Assembly: GCA_035622995.1 (NCBI GenBank)
Contig: DASPUI010000098.1
Span: 1 to 13,099 of the forward strand
Source of the DNA: DASPUI01 sp035622995
GTDB taxonomy: Bacteria > Verrucomicrobiota > Verrucomicrobiia > Chthoniobacterales > UBA10450
Reading direction: 5' to 3'
DNA: 13,099 nucleotides
In this document: positions 1-7,442 of the stretch, piece after piece
Layout: each line of letters starts with the position of its first letter
Position numbering within the stretch: the first letter of the stretch is position 1
Made by a program: the position numbers and the translations under genes
The notes under the pieces: generated by a model
Databases searched by the model: none
The model's input: the letters and a program-made list of their open reading frames with translations, nothing else
Told to the model about the DNA's origin: nothing

Positions 1-1216
1 GCGACGCGTGAGCGCTGAATTGAAATTGATCGAGGTGGCAGCGGACGCGCTGAGCCGGTTCATCCGGATCGATCCGAATCGACTGGTTCGGCGACGAACT
101 TCTCAAAATTCCAGCGCCAGATTCTGGGTCGGAGTATCCGACGAAAAAGATGGAATGCCGTGGATTTTCGATGATTCGCCGCGCAAAAATATTTGAGAGC
201 GTTTTCGGTGTCATCATTCCGCTTGAGAGTGCGTAAACCCGGCCGGGGCGCGCGGGCGAATCGTGAATCGTTTGGCCATTCAAGACGTACGGGCTCAACT
301 CGCCTAACAACTGTAGGCGCGGCAGTTGCCGTCGGGTCATCTGCGCCCGCCGATCGTAAATTTCGGTGATTTTTGCGCTTAGTCCGCCGATGTAAATTGG
401 AAAATCGCGCAGCAGGTTTTCACGGCGAAATTTATACAACATCGCGAGCACTTCCTGGGTTTTGCCAAGCGCAAACACTGGAATCAAAACGCAGCCACCC
501 CGCTCAAACGCCTCCTGCAATGCGCGCGCCAGGCGTTGCTCTTCACTCGCGCGGCTCCAATCCGGAGGCGACGCCACGTCTCCTCGGGTACATTCCATGA
601 TCAGGATATCGATTCCCTCCTCCGGAAACATGGCCGCTTGCGCGATCGTTTGGTCATCAAAATTTACATCGCCGGTATAGAAAATCGTTCTCCCCTCGGC
701 ACGGAGCAGGATGCCGGCGGAACCGAGGACGTGACCCGCATCGAAAAATTCGAAGGTGAGTGCGTCGTTTCCGCGCACCGAAGCGCGTTCGCCAGTAAGC
801 ATGATCTGCTGCCGCAGTGGACACGATTGCCATAAATCGCTGGCGCGATCCGTTTCACGATGAGTGAAAAGCGGATACAAAGTCGTGCCCAGTTCTTCGC
901 GTTGCCGGGTCATGACGTTGACTGAATTATGGAGCAGCGTGTTGCCGATTTCCGCTGTCGCCTCAGTCATGAAAACGCGCGCATGCGGCTGACGTCGCAT
1001 CAGCACCGGCAAAGTCCCGATGTGGTCCTGATGCGAATGCGAAATGATGATTGCATCGAGTTGTCGGTCTAGCAGCGCTTTCAAATTTGGCAGCGCTTCG
1101 TCGCCTTCGAACTTTGGATGCATTCCGCAATCGAGCACGAGCCGCTTGCCGCGGGCTTCAATATAATAAGCGTTCGCGCCAATTTCGGTGTGGCGAGTAA
1201 GATTGGTAAATTTCAA
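1..1216 (-). CDS. Metallo-beta-lactamase / beta-CASP ribonuclease (CPSF73/TTHA0252-like), C-terminus cut by window edge
   Basis: Probable zinc-dependent RNA-processing nuclease of the bacterial CPSF-like beta-CASP group. From the chosen start 405 codons are visible. The seven expected metal ligands are all present: HSHQDH gives H60, H62, D64 and H65; H162 lies in DAGHVLGSAG; D183 in YTGD; H403 in FSAHAS at the very edge. The beta-CASP insert shows motif A (IMECTRGD, E208) and the SSGMMT segment (331-336). The remaining C-terminal RMMBL part lies beyond base 1. The start is read as TTG at 1216-1214, because the product then begins MKFTNLTRHTEIGANAYYIE, typical of the family, and GAGG on the minus strand (plus 1222-1225) sits 5 bases before it. 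No ATG lies upstream in frame before a stop. It is divergent from the DUF1800 gene. RNA as substrate is inferred from the family; the frame is unbroken. Confidence 0.92.
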   Translation of the reverse strand, partial: MKFTNLTRHTEIGANAYYIEARGKRLVLDCGMHPKFEGDEALPNLKALLDRQLDAIIISHSHQDHIGTLPVLMRRQPHARVFMTEATAEIGNTLLHNSVNVMTRQREELGTTLYPLFTHRETDRASDLWQSCPLRQQIMLTGERASVRGNDALTFEFFDAGHVLGSAGILLRAEGRTIFYTGDVNFDDQTIAQAAMFPEEGIDILIMECTRGDVASPPDWSRASEEQRLARALQEAFERGGCVLIPVFALGKTQEVLAMLYKFRRENLLRDFPIYIGGLSAKITEIYDRRAQMTRRQLPRLQLLGELSPYVLNGQTIHDSPARPGRVYALSSGMMTPKTLSNIFARRIIENPRHSIFFVGYSDPESGAGILRSSSPNQSIRIDPDEPAQRVRCHLDQFQFSAHAS

Positions 1217-1221
1217 AGGCG

Positions 1222-1226
1222 CCTCA
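1222..1226 (-). promoter_or_regulatory. Ribosome binding site that fixes a TTG start
   Basis: On the minus strand TGAGG precedes CGCCT and then TTG. This is one of the few good Shine-Dalgarno matches in the window, and its 5-base spacing supports TTG at 1216-1214 over more distal TTG codons in the same open frame, the first of which lies near 1281 just after a TAA. Confidence 0.6.
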
Positions 1227-1331
1227 GATTTCAGATTGATGTAACCAAAACTGTCGCCAACGCGTCTAGAGTAACAGGACCGGAAGCTCAATTAATACGA
1301 AACCGTTCCCCAGCCAATCGGTTCAATAAAC

Positions 1332-2825
1332 ATGCTGACACGCCTATCGCTTTCACAATGGAATGAATCGACGGCGGCTCATCTTCTCAATCGCGCGTCG
1401 TTTGGCGGAACGCCGGATGAGATTGAAGCCACCAGGAAAAAGGGCCTTTCGTTGGCAGTTCGTGACCTGATCGATGTAAATTCTGATGCCGCAAACGTGC
1501 CGCCGCCCGCATGGGCGCATCCGCGAAACATTCGGGCACAGCGGATGGAGATTAAGGCGGCAAAGGATCGCGGCGAGAATTTTCAGGGGAAAGCACGCGC
1601 CGTCCGGATGATGGAAGGCGACAACATTCTTGATCTTCGCCGCTGGTGGCTGGAGCGAATGATGAACGGACCGGCGCCGCTGCTCGAAAAAATGACCCTG
1701 TTCTGGCATGGCCATTTCGCCACCAGCGTACAGAAAGTGAAAGATGCTTACTGGCTCTGGCTGCAAAACGACACGCTGCGCCGGAGCGCTCTCGGTAATT
1801 TCGCCACATTGGTAAAGAAAATGTCCCGCGATCCGGCGATGATGATCTATCTCGATCTTGAACAAAGCCGACGAGAGCATCCAAACGAAAATTGGGCGCG
1901 CGAATTGATGGAACTGTTCACAGTCGGGATTGGGAACTACAGCGAGGACGACATTCGCGCTTCGGCGCGGGCGTTTACCGGTTACCGGGTCGACATGACG
2001 ACCCAGCAATTTCGGTTCGCGCCGCTGCAACAGGATCTCGGCTCGAAAAATTTTATGGGGCGCAGCGGCGGACTCAATGGCGACGACATCATTAATATTC
2101 TCGTCAGCAAGCCGGCGTGCGCGCAGTTCATCGGCCGAAAATTGTGGCGCTTTTTCGTCGAAGACGAGCCTTCCGAGGCGATTGTTGATGCAATCGCGAG
2201 CAGCATCCGCGCGCACAATTACGAGATGCGTCCGGTCATGCAGGAAGTCTTCAGTTCGGCTGAATTTTATTCCAATCGCGCGATGGGCAGTCAGATCAAA
2301 AGTCCGGTCCAATATATTATCCAGACTTCCAAACTGCTTGGGGCGCCGCTTCCTTCGCCAATCGTTGTGCAAAATGCGATGCGCCAAATGGGGCAGATTC
2401 TCTTCGCGCCGCCAAATGTGAAGGGCTGGGATGGAGGCAAAGCCTGGATCAGCACATCGACCTTGTTATTCCGCTACAACTTCGCGAATTATTTGATCAA
2501 TGGAGATGCGATGCTGCCGCCCGGAGCAGTGGCGGCGCGGGCAAAAGCGGCCGGGCCGGGATTTCGAATGCAACCGGGCGACCTGGCCGAGCAGATCAAG
2601 CGCGCGCCAGTCGACGTCGCCAAAATTGTGCCGGACAATCTGCGCGAAAAACCGAAGAACCTGGTTGATTTTTTAAGCGTCCGGTTTTTTCAGACTCAGT
2701 CACCCGAGAAAGAAGCGAGCTCCTTCGTGCAGTACCTGGAAGCGCGAAAACCGGACACCAGTGATGAGACGATGCGCGGCCTCGTGCATTTAATGATGAG
2801 CACTCCACAATTTCAATTGGCCTAA
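1332..2825 (+). CDS. DUF1800 family protein
   Basis: A 497-residue protein of the DUF1800 family, whose biochemical role is not established. Hallmarks visible are HLLNRASFGGTPDEIE near the N-terminus (17-32), FWHGHFATS (124-132), NENWARELMELFTVGIGNY (185-203), the ARAFTGYR turn (212-219) and NVKGWDGGKAWI (362-373), all in the usual order and at full family length. No signal peptide or membrane segment is apparent, although its partner immediately downstream carries a Tat signal. ATG at 1332 is the natural start because the conserved HLLNRASFG block begins 16 residues later; no good ribosome site precedes it. The DUF1501 gene follows after 12 bp, so the two are almost certainly co-transcribed. 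The family assignment is firm, the function unknown. Confidence 0.93.
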   Translation: MLTRLSLSQWNESTAAHLLNRASFGGTPDEIEATRKKGLSLAVRDLIDVNSDAANVPPPAWAHPRNIRAQRMEIKAAKDRGENFQGKARAVRMMEGDNILDLRRWWLERMMNGPAPLLEKMTLFWHGHFATSVQKVKDAYWLWLQNDTLRRSALGNFATLVKKMSRDPAMMIYLDLEQSRREHPNENWARELMELFTVGIGNYSEDDIRASARAFTGYRVDMTTQQFRFAPLQQDLGSKNFMGRSGGLNGDDIINILVSKPACAQFIGRKLWRFFVEDEPSEAIVDAIASSIRAHNYEMRPVMQEVFSSAEFYSNRAMGSQIKSPVQYIIQTSKLLGAPLPSPIVVQNAMRQMGQILFAPPNVKGWDGGKAWISTSTLLFRYNFANYLINGDAMLPPGAVAARAKAAGPGFRMQPGDLAEQIKRAPVDVAKIVPDNLREKPKNLVDFLSVRFFQTQSPEKEASSFVQYLEARKPDTSDETMRGLVHLMMSTPQFQLA

Positions 2826-2837
2826 CAAAAACAAATC

Positions 2838-4166
2838 ATGAAAACAACACTGCAAACGCGGCGCAAATTTCTTCGCACCTCGATGCTTGGCGCAGCCGCG
2901 ACCTGGACACTGCCTGTTTTTCTGGAAAAAACATTCTTCACGCTCGACGCGATGGCCGCGGACTCGTTAACGCAGGCGGTGACCGGCAAAGACGGAACCG
3001 TTTTAGTTGTTTTGCAGATGGCCGGAGGAAACGACGGACTGAACATGGTAGTGCCGTATGCAGATGACGCCTATCACGTCGCCCGACCGCGCTTGCGCTT
3101 TGCTCCTGAAAACATCCTCAGGATCGATAATTACATCGGTTTGAACCCGAAACTGACCGGACTGAAATCCTTGTTCGACGATGGCCATCTCGCGGTTGTA
3201 CAAGGTGTCGGCTATCCAAATCCAAATCGGTCGCATTTTCGGTCGACTGAGATCTGGCAAACCGCTTCCGATGCCGATCGCAACTTGAGCGACGGCTGGC
3301 TCGGCCGTTATTTCGATAATTGCTGTTCTGGCGCCGATCCAACTGTCGGCGTCGCGATTGGTGATGAAACTCCACAAGCGTTCGCCGCGAAGAATCCAAC
3401 CGGCGTCACGTTTTCGCGACCGGAGCAGTTTCGTTTCCGCTCATCCGAGCCGAACAACGGTCGAATGAGCGCGGAGGAATTTTTCTTTCGGCAATTAAAT
3501 GAAAACGGCGGTACCGAAGAAACTGCCGTCTCGGCCAATGGTGGCGCGTCGATCGGTGCAATCGCTGGCAAAACAAAAAGCGATCTGAGCACACTCGATT
3601 TTTTGCAGCGCACCGCCCTCGACGCGCAGTTGAGTTCCGACAAAATCCTGGCAATCGCTCGTAAATACAAATCCAGCATCGTGTATCCACCGGGTCAGCT
3701 GTCGGCCAGCTTGAACATCATTGCGCAAATGATCGCGGGCGGTCTGTCGACTCGAGTCTATTATGCAAGCCAGGGTGGATTCGACACTCATGCCGGCCAG
3801 ATTAACAGTCACGAACGTTTGATGACGGAATTCAACGACGCGATCGCTGCCTTCATCAGCGATTTGAAACAGCAAGGGAATTTCAATCGAGTCTTGCTCA
3901 TGACCTTTAGCGAGTTCGGCCGGCGGGTTCAGGAAAACGCCAATGGCGGCACCGATCATGGCGCGGCCGCGCCAATGTTCGTTGTCGGCGGCGCGGTGAA
4001 GCCGGGTTTGTTCGGCAAATATCCCAGCCTGATCGATCTCGATCACGGCGATTTGAAGTTCAATACTGACTTCCGTAGCGTCTACGGGACGGTGCTGGAT
4101 CAGTGGCTCAAAGCACCGAGCCAGGCGGTGCTTGGAAGAAAATTTCCCGCCCTCGGCCTTGTCTAA
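2838..4166 (+). CDS. DUF1501 family protein with Tat signal peptide (alkaline phosphatase/sulfatase-like fold)
   Basis: A 442-residue exported protein. The N-terminus has a twin-arginine motif (TRRKFLR, R8-R9), then a moderately hydrophobic stretch ending near AMAA (38-41), where signal cleavage is likely. Mature-domain motifs typical of DUF1501 follow: MAGGNDGLNMVVPY (61-74), SHFRSTEIW (132-140), GGFDTHAGQ (313-321), SEFGRRVQEN (358-367), GTDHGAAAPMFVVGG (371-385) and a DFRSVYGTVLDQWL block (411-424). The family is related to the alkaline phosphatase/sulfatase superfamily, and the D, H and DHG positions could bind metal, but the substrate is unknown. It forms a two-gene unit with DUF1800 upstream. 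Its TAA stop interlocks with the stop of the convergent dipeptidase gene (4-bp overlap, CTAA), leaving no room for a separate intergenic terminator. Confidence 0.93.
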   Translation: MKTTLQTRRKFLRTSMLGAAATWTLPVFLEKTFFTLDAMAADSLTQAVTGKDGTVLVVLQMAGGNDGLNMVVPYADDAYHVARPRLRFAPENILRIDNYIGLNPKLTGLKSLFDDGHLAVVQGVGYPNPNRSHFRSTEIWQTASDADRNLSDGWLGRYFDNCCSGADPTVGVAIGDETPQAFAAKNPTGVTFSRPEQFRFRSSEPNNGRMSAEEFFFRQLNENGGTEETAVSANGGASIGAIAGKTKSDLSTLDFLQRTALDAQLSSDKILAIARKYKSSIVYPPGQLSASLNIIAQMIAGGLSTRVYYASQGGFDTHAGQINSHERLMTEFNDAIAAFISDLKQQGNFNRVLLMTFSEFGRRVQENANGGTDHGAAAPMFVVGGAVKPGLFGKYPSLIDLDHGDLKFNTDFRSVYGTVLDQWLKAPSQAVLGRKFPALGLV

Positions 4167-5206
4167 AGCAGCTCTTCCAGAACGCGCATCCAATTTCGAT
4201 ACAAAATCTTTTCGATCTGCTCGTCATCGAAACCGCGGGCAATCAATTTGCGAGTGAAATTTGGCGCATGGGAATGGTTTGTCAGATCCGGAATGAAATG
4301 CGGCGTGGTCAATTTCGCGGCTAAATCTTTCCGGACCGACTCCGGCAATTGCTGGAAAAGATATTCGCAAAAATCAAACCCGATCCCAACGCAATCGATG
4401 CCGATCAGCTCAATCATGTGTTCGATATGATCAATGTAACGGTCGATCGTACTCTTCTGCCGATCGGCGCTGACGAGAATTGCGTTCACGCCAATGACGC
4501 CGCGGCGTTGGCCAATTAGTTTGATTTGTTCGTCGCTGATATTGCGCTCAATATCGTAGAATTTTCGCGCGTTGGTGTGCGAAACAATCAAAGGCTTCGT
4601 CGTCAGCTCGACAATCTCTTCGAAGCCTTTGGGATTGATGTGCGCGAGATCAATCAGAATGCCGATGCGCTCGCATTCGCGGACAAGATCGCGCCCAAAA
4701 GCGGTCAGTCCATCATTCGACGAACCGCTCGACTTGAAAATACCGCCGCTGCCAGCCGCGTTTCTGCGTGCGTGCGTCAGGCCGACCACCCGCAAACCCA
4801 GTTCGTAAAACGCGCGCAACAAGTTCAAGTCTTCGCCCAACGGCTCGACTCCCTCCATCGTGATGAGGAGCGCGATTTTGTTGGCCCCGCGCGCGCGCTG
4901 TATTTCCGCGAACGTTTTACAAATCGCGAACCGATCGCTTTGCTCGACTTCGGCATAAAGTCGCGCCACTTGGTCAAGCGCAACGCGCAACCCCATTTCT
5001 GGCAGGTAGCGATCCTCGATATAGATTGCGACTCCGAGAATGCCGACGCCACCCGTCTCGAACTCGGGCAGAAAATGCGAAACCAAAACGCCCGTTCGAT
5101 TGCGCTTCTCATATAGATCGATCAAGAGATCGAAATGGAGATCGACAATCCCCGGCGCTTGCAGCCTCCCGACGCGCGTTTCAATTGATTCGGATTTCGC
5201 ACTCAT
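4163..5206 (-). CDS. Membrane dipeptidase-type metallopeptidase, family M19
   Basis: A 347-residue M19 (renal dipeptidase-like) amidohydrolase, expected to cleave dipeptides or related amides with a binuclear zinc centre. The ligands are in order: HxD in VDLHFDLL (H24, D26), the bridging glutamate in TMEGVEPLG (E119), H188 in DLAHINPKG and H210 in SHTNARKF; then ERNISDEQ (R221, matching the substrate-contacting arginine region) and GIGFDF (D278). No signal peptide or lipobox is visible, so a cytoplasmic location is likely. The ATG start at 5206-5204 overlaps the TGA stop of the CHASE2 gene as ATGA, indicating translational coupling. The 3' end overlaps the convergent DUF1501 stop by 4 bp. Family is certain; substrate and link to the CHASE2 protein are unknown. 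Confidence 0.93.
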   Translation of the reverse strand: MSAKSESIETRVGRLQAPGIVDLHFDLLIDLYEKRNRTGVLVSHFLPEFETGGVGILGVAIYIEDRYLPEMGLRVALDQVARLYAEVEQSDRFAICKTFAEIQRARGANKIALLITMEGVEPLGEDLNLLRAFYELGLRVVGLTHARRNAAGSGGIFKSSGSSNDGLTAFGRDLVRECERIGILIDLAHINPKGFEEIVELTTKPLIVSHTNARKFYDIERNISDEQIKLIGQRRGVIGVNAILVSADRQKSTIDRYIDHIEHMIELIGIDCVGIGFDFCEYLFQQLPESVRKDLAAKLTTPHFIPDLTNHSHAPNFTRKLIARGFDDEQIEKILYRNWMRVLEELL

Positions 5207-6405
5207 GGCACTGGCGGCGGTGGCGCAATCGCAACCGTCCGCGGCGCATCCTTTGTTTTCGGTTGAACGAGTGAATAAATTACGAGCACCCAGGCCGCAC
5301 CGACCGGCAGAAATCCGGGCAACCAGATTGACCAGCGCGACAAGATTGCGAGATCAAGCAGCCCGTAGCCAGCGGTGAAAGCGATCGCGCCCAAAACCAG
5401 GTCGATCCGCGAAAATTGGCGGACCGCGCCACTGAGCGCCGCCACCATCACGATGACGACGCAATCGAAGATCCAGCTCACCCGCCTGACGAATAACCCG
5501 CTTTGAATGGTTGCAATGGTGGCCGCGAAATAATCCGGCGAATGATCGCTCTTCGTCTCTTCCGCCAGAACGAGCTCGTCATGAATATTTTCCAGGCCGG
5601 TCGAGATCGCGCCGCTTTCGTGCTGCTGCGCTGCCAGGAGGAGCTCGTTTAATCTGACCCGGCGCGCGCGACGATCCATTCTTGGGTTGATGAGAATAGT
5701 GCCGTCCGATCGAATTGGTATTTTCGTCCCGTTTGGAAGCGAAATCGTGCGTCCAATCTCAATTTTAACTTCATTGAGCGGGGTGCGCAGCCAAAGCAAA
5801 ACAGTCTGCAAAGCGAATGACGGAATGACTTCGCCTCGATATTGAAAGAGCAACGGCACCCGAACATCGTTCGCTACTTCGCGTGGAAGATTGACAAATC
5901 CGAGAGTCGAAATGACGCGGACGTCTTCGCCCGGTTGCCGCGCAATTCCGGAATATTCCGGTATGTCGCCGCGCTTGCCATTTACCTGAGCGAATCCCGG
6001 AATTTCCGCAACTGGCGCGTCCGGGTCTGCCGAGGCCGTCAATTCCGCGCCAAGGACCAGCTTCGGAATACGCATCGCCTGATCGATAAAAATTTGCTCC
6101 TGTTCTTTCTGGCGGTCGTTCCAGTCTAAAATCGGCGCAACCGCAACTACGGTCGGTTGAAAGTCCAGAAGTCCCTGAAAAAAAAGCGCGAGTTCTAGCG
6201 GCCGCGGCTGATTCGGACCCGGCTTCTGGGAAGATTGACCTTCAATCTCAACAATGGTTAGCGGAACTGGCGGACCGGATGGGAGCGAATTTCTGGCTAG
6301 CCATTGCAGATAGGTCTCTTCAAATCGTTGGAACCGAGGCTCTCTCAAAAACAAGAGACCAAGCAGCAAAACGACAAGCAAAGGCCAGAGAGACGGTCGT
6401 TGCAT
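5203..6405 (-). CDS. CHASE2-domain membrane protein without an output domain
   Basis: A 400-residue membrane protein. A short N-terminal anchor (about 5-20, rich in Leu/Val) is followed by an extracytoplasmic region of about 285 residues with CHASE2 features: an early VEIEGQSS strand (52-59), an L...L...QPTVVAVAPILDW block (80-95), RVISTLGFVNLP (163-174) and VRVPLLFQYRGEVIPSFALQ (181-200). Three further hydrophobic segments lie at about 310-328, 333-352 and 359-380, the usual CHASE2 arrangement. The protein then ends after a 20-residue tail with PPPPVP, so no cyclase, kinase or GGDEF output is attached. CHASE2 is a sensory domain of unknown ligands. The stop overlaps the start of the M19 dipeptidase (ATGA), and nadA lies 77 bp upstream on the same strand. 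A role in signalling is inference. Confidence 0.85.
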   Translation of the reverse strand: MQRPSLWPLLVVLLLGLLFLREPRFQRFEETYLQWLARNSLPSGPPVPLTIVEIEGQSSQKPGPNQPRPLELALFFQGLLDFQPTVVAVAPILDWNDRQKEQEQIFIDQAMRIPKLVLGAELTASADPDAPVAEIPGFAQVNGKRGDIPEYSGIARQPGEDVRVISTLGFVNLPREVANDVRVPLLFQYRGEVIPSFALQTVLLWLRTPLNEVKIEIGRTISLPNGTKIPIRSDGTILINPRMDRRARRVRLNELLLAAQQHESGAISTGLENIHDELVLAEETKSDHSPDYFAATIATIQSGLFVRRVSWIFDCVVIVMVAALSGAVRQFSRIDLVLGAIAFTAGYGLLDLAILSRWSIWLPGFLPVGAAWVLVIYSLVQPKTKDAPRTVAIAPPPPVP

Positions 6406-6427
6406 TAGTCAGCAGTCAAAAGTGACG

Positions 6428-6458
6428 CGTGAATAGTGACAAGCGAAAACAATTCACG
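6428..6458. repeat. Inverted repeat between nadA and the CHASE2 gene
   Basis: CGTGAAT at 6428-6434 and ATTCACG at 6452-6458 are perfect 7-bp arms around a 17-base AT-rich loop, inside the 77-bp spacer 6406-6482. AGTGAC also occurs twice (6421-6426 and 6435-6440). No T-run follows on either strand, so a rho-independent terminator is not supported. It may be a weak hairpin or the remains of a dispersed repeat. Confidence 0.35.
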
Positions 6459-6482
6459 TCTGCGAAGCAACAAATGATCGAC

Positions 6483-7421
6483 CTATTTACTTAACTCCAG
6501 CATTCGCATAATCGGCGCTTCAGCGCGTTTTCGAATCGATTCCGGCAACTCAATCTCCGGCTGCATCTCCAGAAGCGCATCGTACGCCTTTTCGAGCGTG
6601 TTCATTTTCATGAAGCGACATTCACCACAGAAACAATTTTCAGTCGGTCCGGGAATGAAGGTTTTGCTCGGAATCTCTTTTTTTAATCGATGCAACATCC
6701 CGGCTTCGGTAACCACGATAATCTCGCGCGCCGGCGAACTCTTGCAGAACGCGACCATTTTTTCGGTCGAACAGACTTCGTCGGCCAGCATCCGCACGGC
6801 ATAGGTGCACTCCGGATGTGCTACCACCGGAGCATTCGGGTATTCCTGCCGAATCCCATTGATGCTGCGCGCCGTAAATTCGACGTGCACGTAACAATTT
6901 CCCGGCCATAAATCCATTTTGCGTCCGGTCCGCTCCATCACCCATCCGCCGAGATTTTGATCCGGCACAAAAAGAATGTTCCGGTCTTTCGGTGCGGCGT
7001 GCACGATCTTGTCCGCGTTGCCACTCGTGCAAATAACGTCCGCCTGCGCTTTCACGCCCGCGCTGCAATTGATGTAAGCAATGACGTAATAATTTTTGTC
7101 GGCATTTGCTTTCATGAACGCCTCCAACTTTTCCGGCGGACAGGATTCCGACAACGAGCAACCTGCTTCCAAATCCGGCAACACCACTCGCTTGCGAGGA
7201 TTGATGATCTTCGCCGTCTCGGCCATGAAATGGACGCCGCAGAACAAAATCACATCGGCATCGGTTTTTTTTGCTTCAAAGCTCAGGCCTAACGAGTCGC
7301 CGACGAAATCGGCCACGTCTTGCAGTTCCGGCACCTGATAATTATGCGCGAGAATTACGGCGTTGCGCTTCTGTTTCAGTTCGCACAATTCTTGAACCAG
7401 ATCGACAGCAGCGGCTACCAT
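6483..7421 (-). CDS. nadA: Quinolinate synthase NadA
   Basis: Condenses iminoaspartate with dihydroxyacetone phosphate to quinolinate in de novo NAD synthesis, using a 4Fe-4S cluster in the cytoplasm. The 312-residue protein has the compact three-domain form. Conserved blocks are AVILAHNYQVPELQDVADFVGDS (21-43), a DVILFCGVHFMAETAKI block (56-72), LEAGCSLSESCP (84-95), YINCSAGVKA (117-125), FVPDQNLG (151-158), WPGNCYVHVEFT (172-183), HPEC (202-205), TEAGM (238-242) and MKMNTLEK (271-278). The cluster ligands are probably C88, C176 and one of C263, C265 or C268 in the ENCFCGECRF segment, most likely C268. It is divergent from proC with 21 bp between starts. No nadB or nadC is visible here. The CHASE2 and dipeptidase genes follow on the same strand after 77 bp, so joint transcription is possible. 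Confidence 0.98.
   Translation of the reverse strand: MVAAAVDLVQELCELKQKRNAVILAHNYQVPELQDVADFVGDSLGLSFEAKKTDADVILFCGVHFMAETAKIINPRKRVVLPDLEAGCSLSESCPPEKLEAFMKANADKNYYVIAYINCSAGVKAQADVICTSGNADKIVHAAPKDRNILFVPDQNLGGWVMERTGRKMDLWPGNCYVHVEFTARSINGIRQEYPNAPVVAHPECTYAVRMLADEVCSTEKMVAFCKSSPAREIIVVTEAGMLHRLKKEIPSKTFIPGPTENCFCGECRFMKMNTLEKAYDALLEMQPEIELPESIRKRAEAPIMRMLELSK
7392..7421 (+). promoter_or_regulatory. Possible proC promoter inside the nadA 5' end
   Basis: TTGAAC at 7392-7397 and TACCAT at 7416-7421, 18 bp apart, match the -35 and -10 consensus at four of six positions each, and would place the transcript start in the 21-bp spacer before proC. The -10 would overlap the nadA start codon. This is a weak call from consensus resemblance only. 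Confidence 0.2.
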
Positions 7422-7442
7422 GAATTACGGTAACGAAAACGC

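Noticed and set aside
1301..1323. AACCG...CGGTT inverted repeat before the DUF1800 start
   Set aside because: Only 5-bp arms with a 13-base loop, expected by chance at this scale.
1353..2387. Open frame of 344 codons on the minus strand
   Set aside because: It lies fully inside the DUF1800 gene, and its translation shows no family motif and is rich in Arg/His/Cys, typical of an antisense shadow.
3495..4193. Open frame of 232 codons on the minus strand
   Set aside because: Antisense shadow of DUF1501 with no recognisable domain; it would overlap the end of the dipeptidase gene.
4526..5116. Open frame of 196 codons on the plus strand
   Set aside because: Antisense to the M19 dipeptidase, no coherent motifs.
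6406..6482. Rho-independent terminator after nadA
   Set aside because: A 7-bp hairpin exists but has a long loop, low GC and no following T-run.
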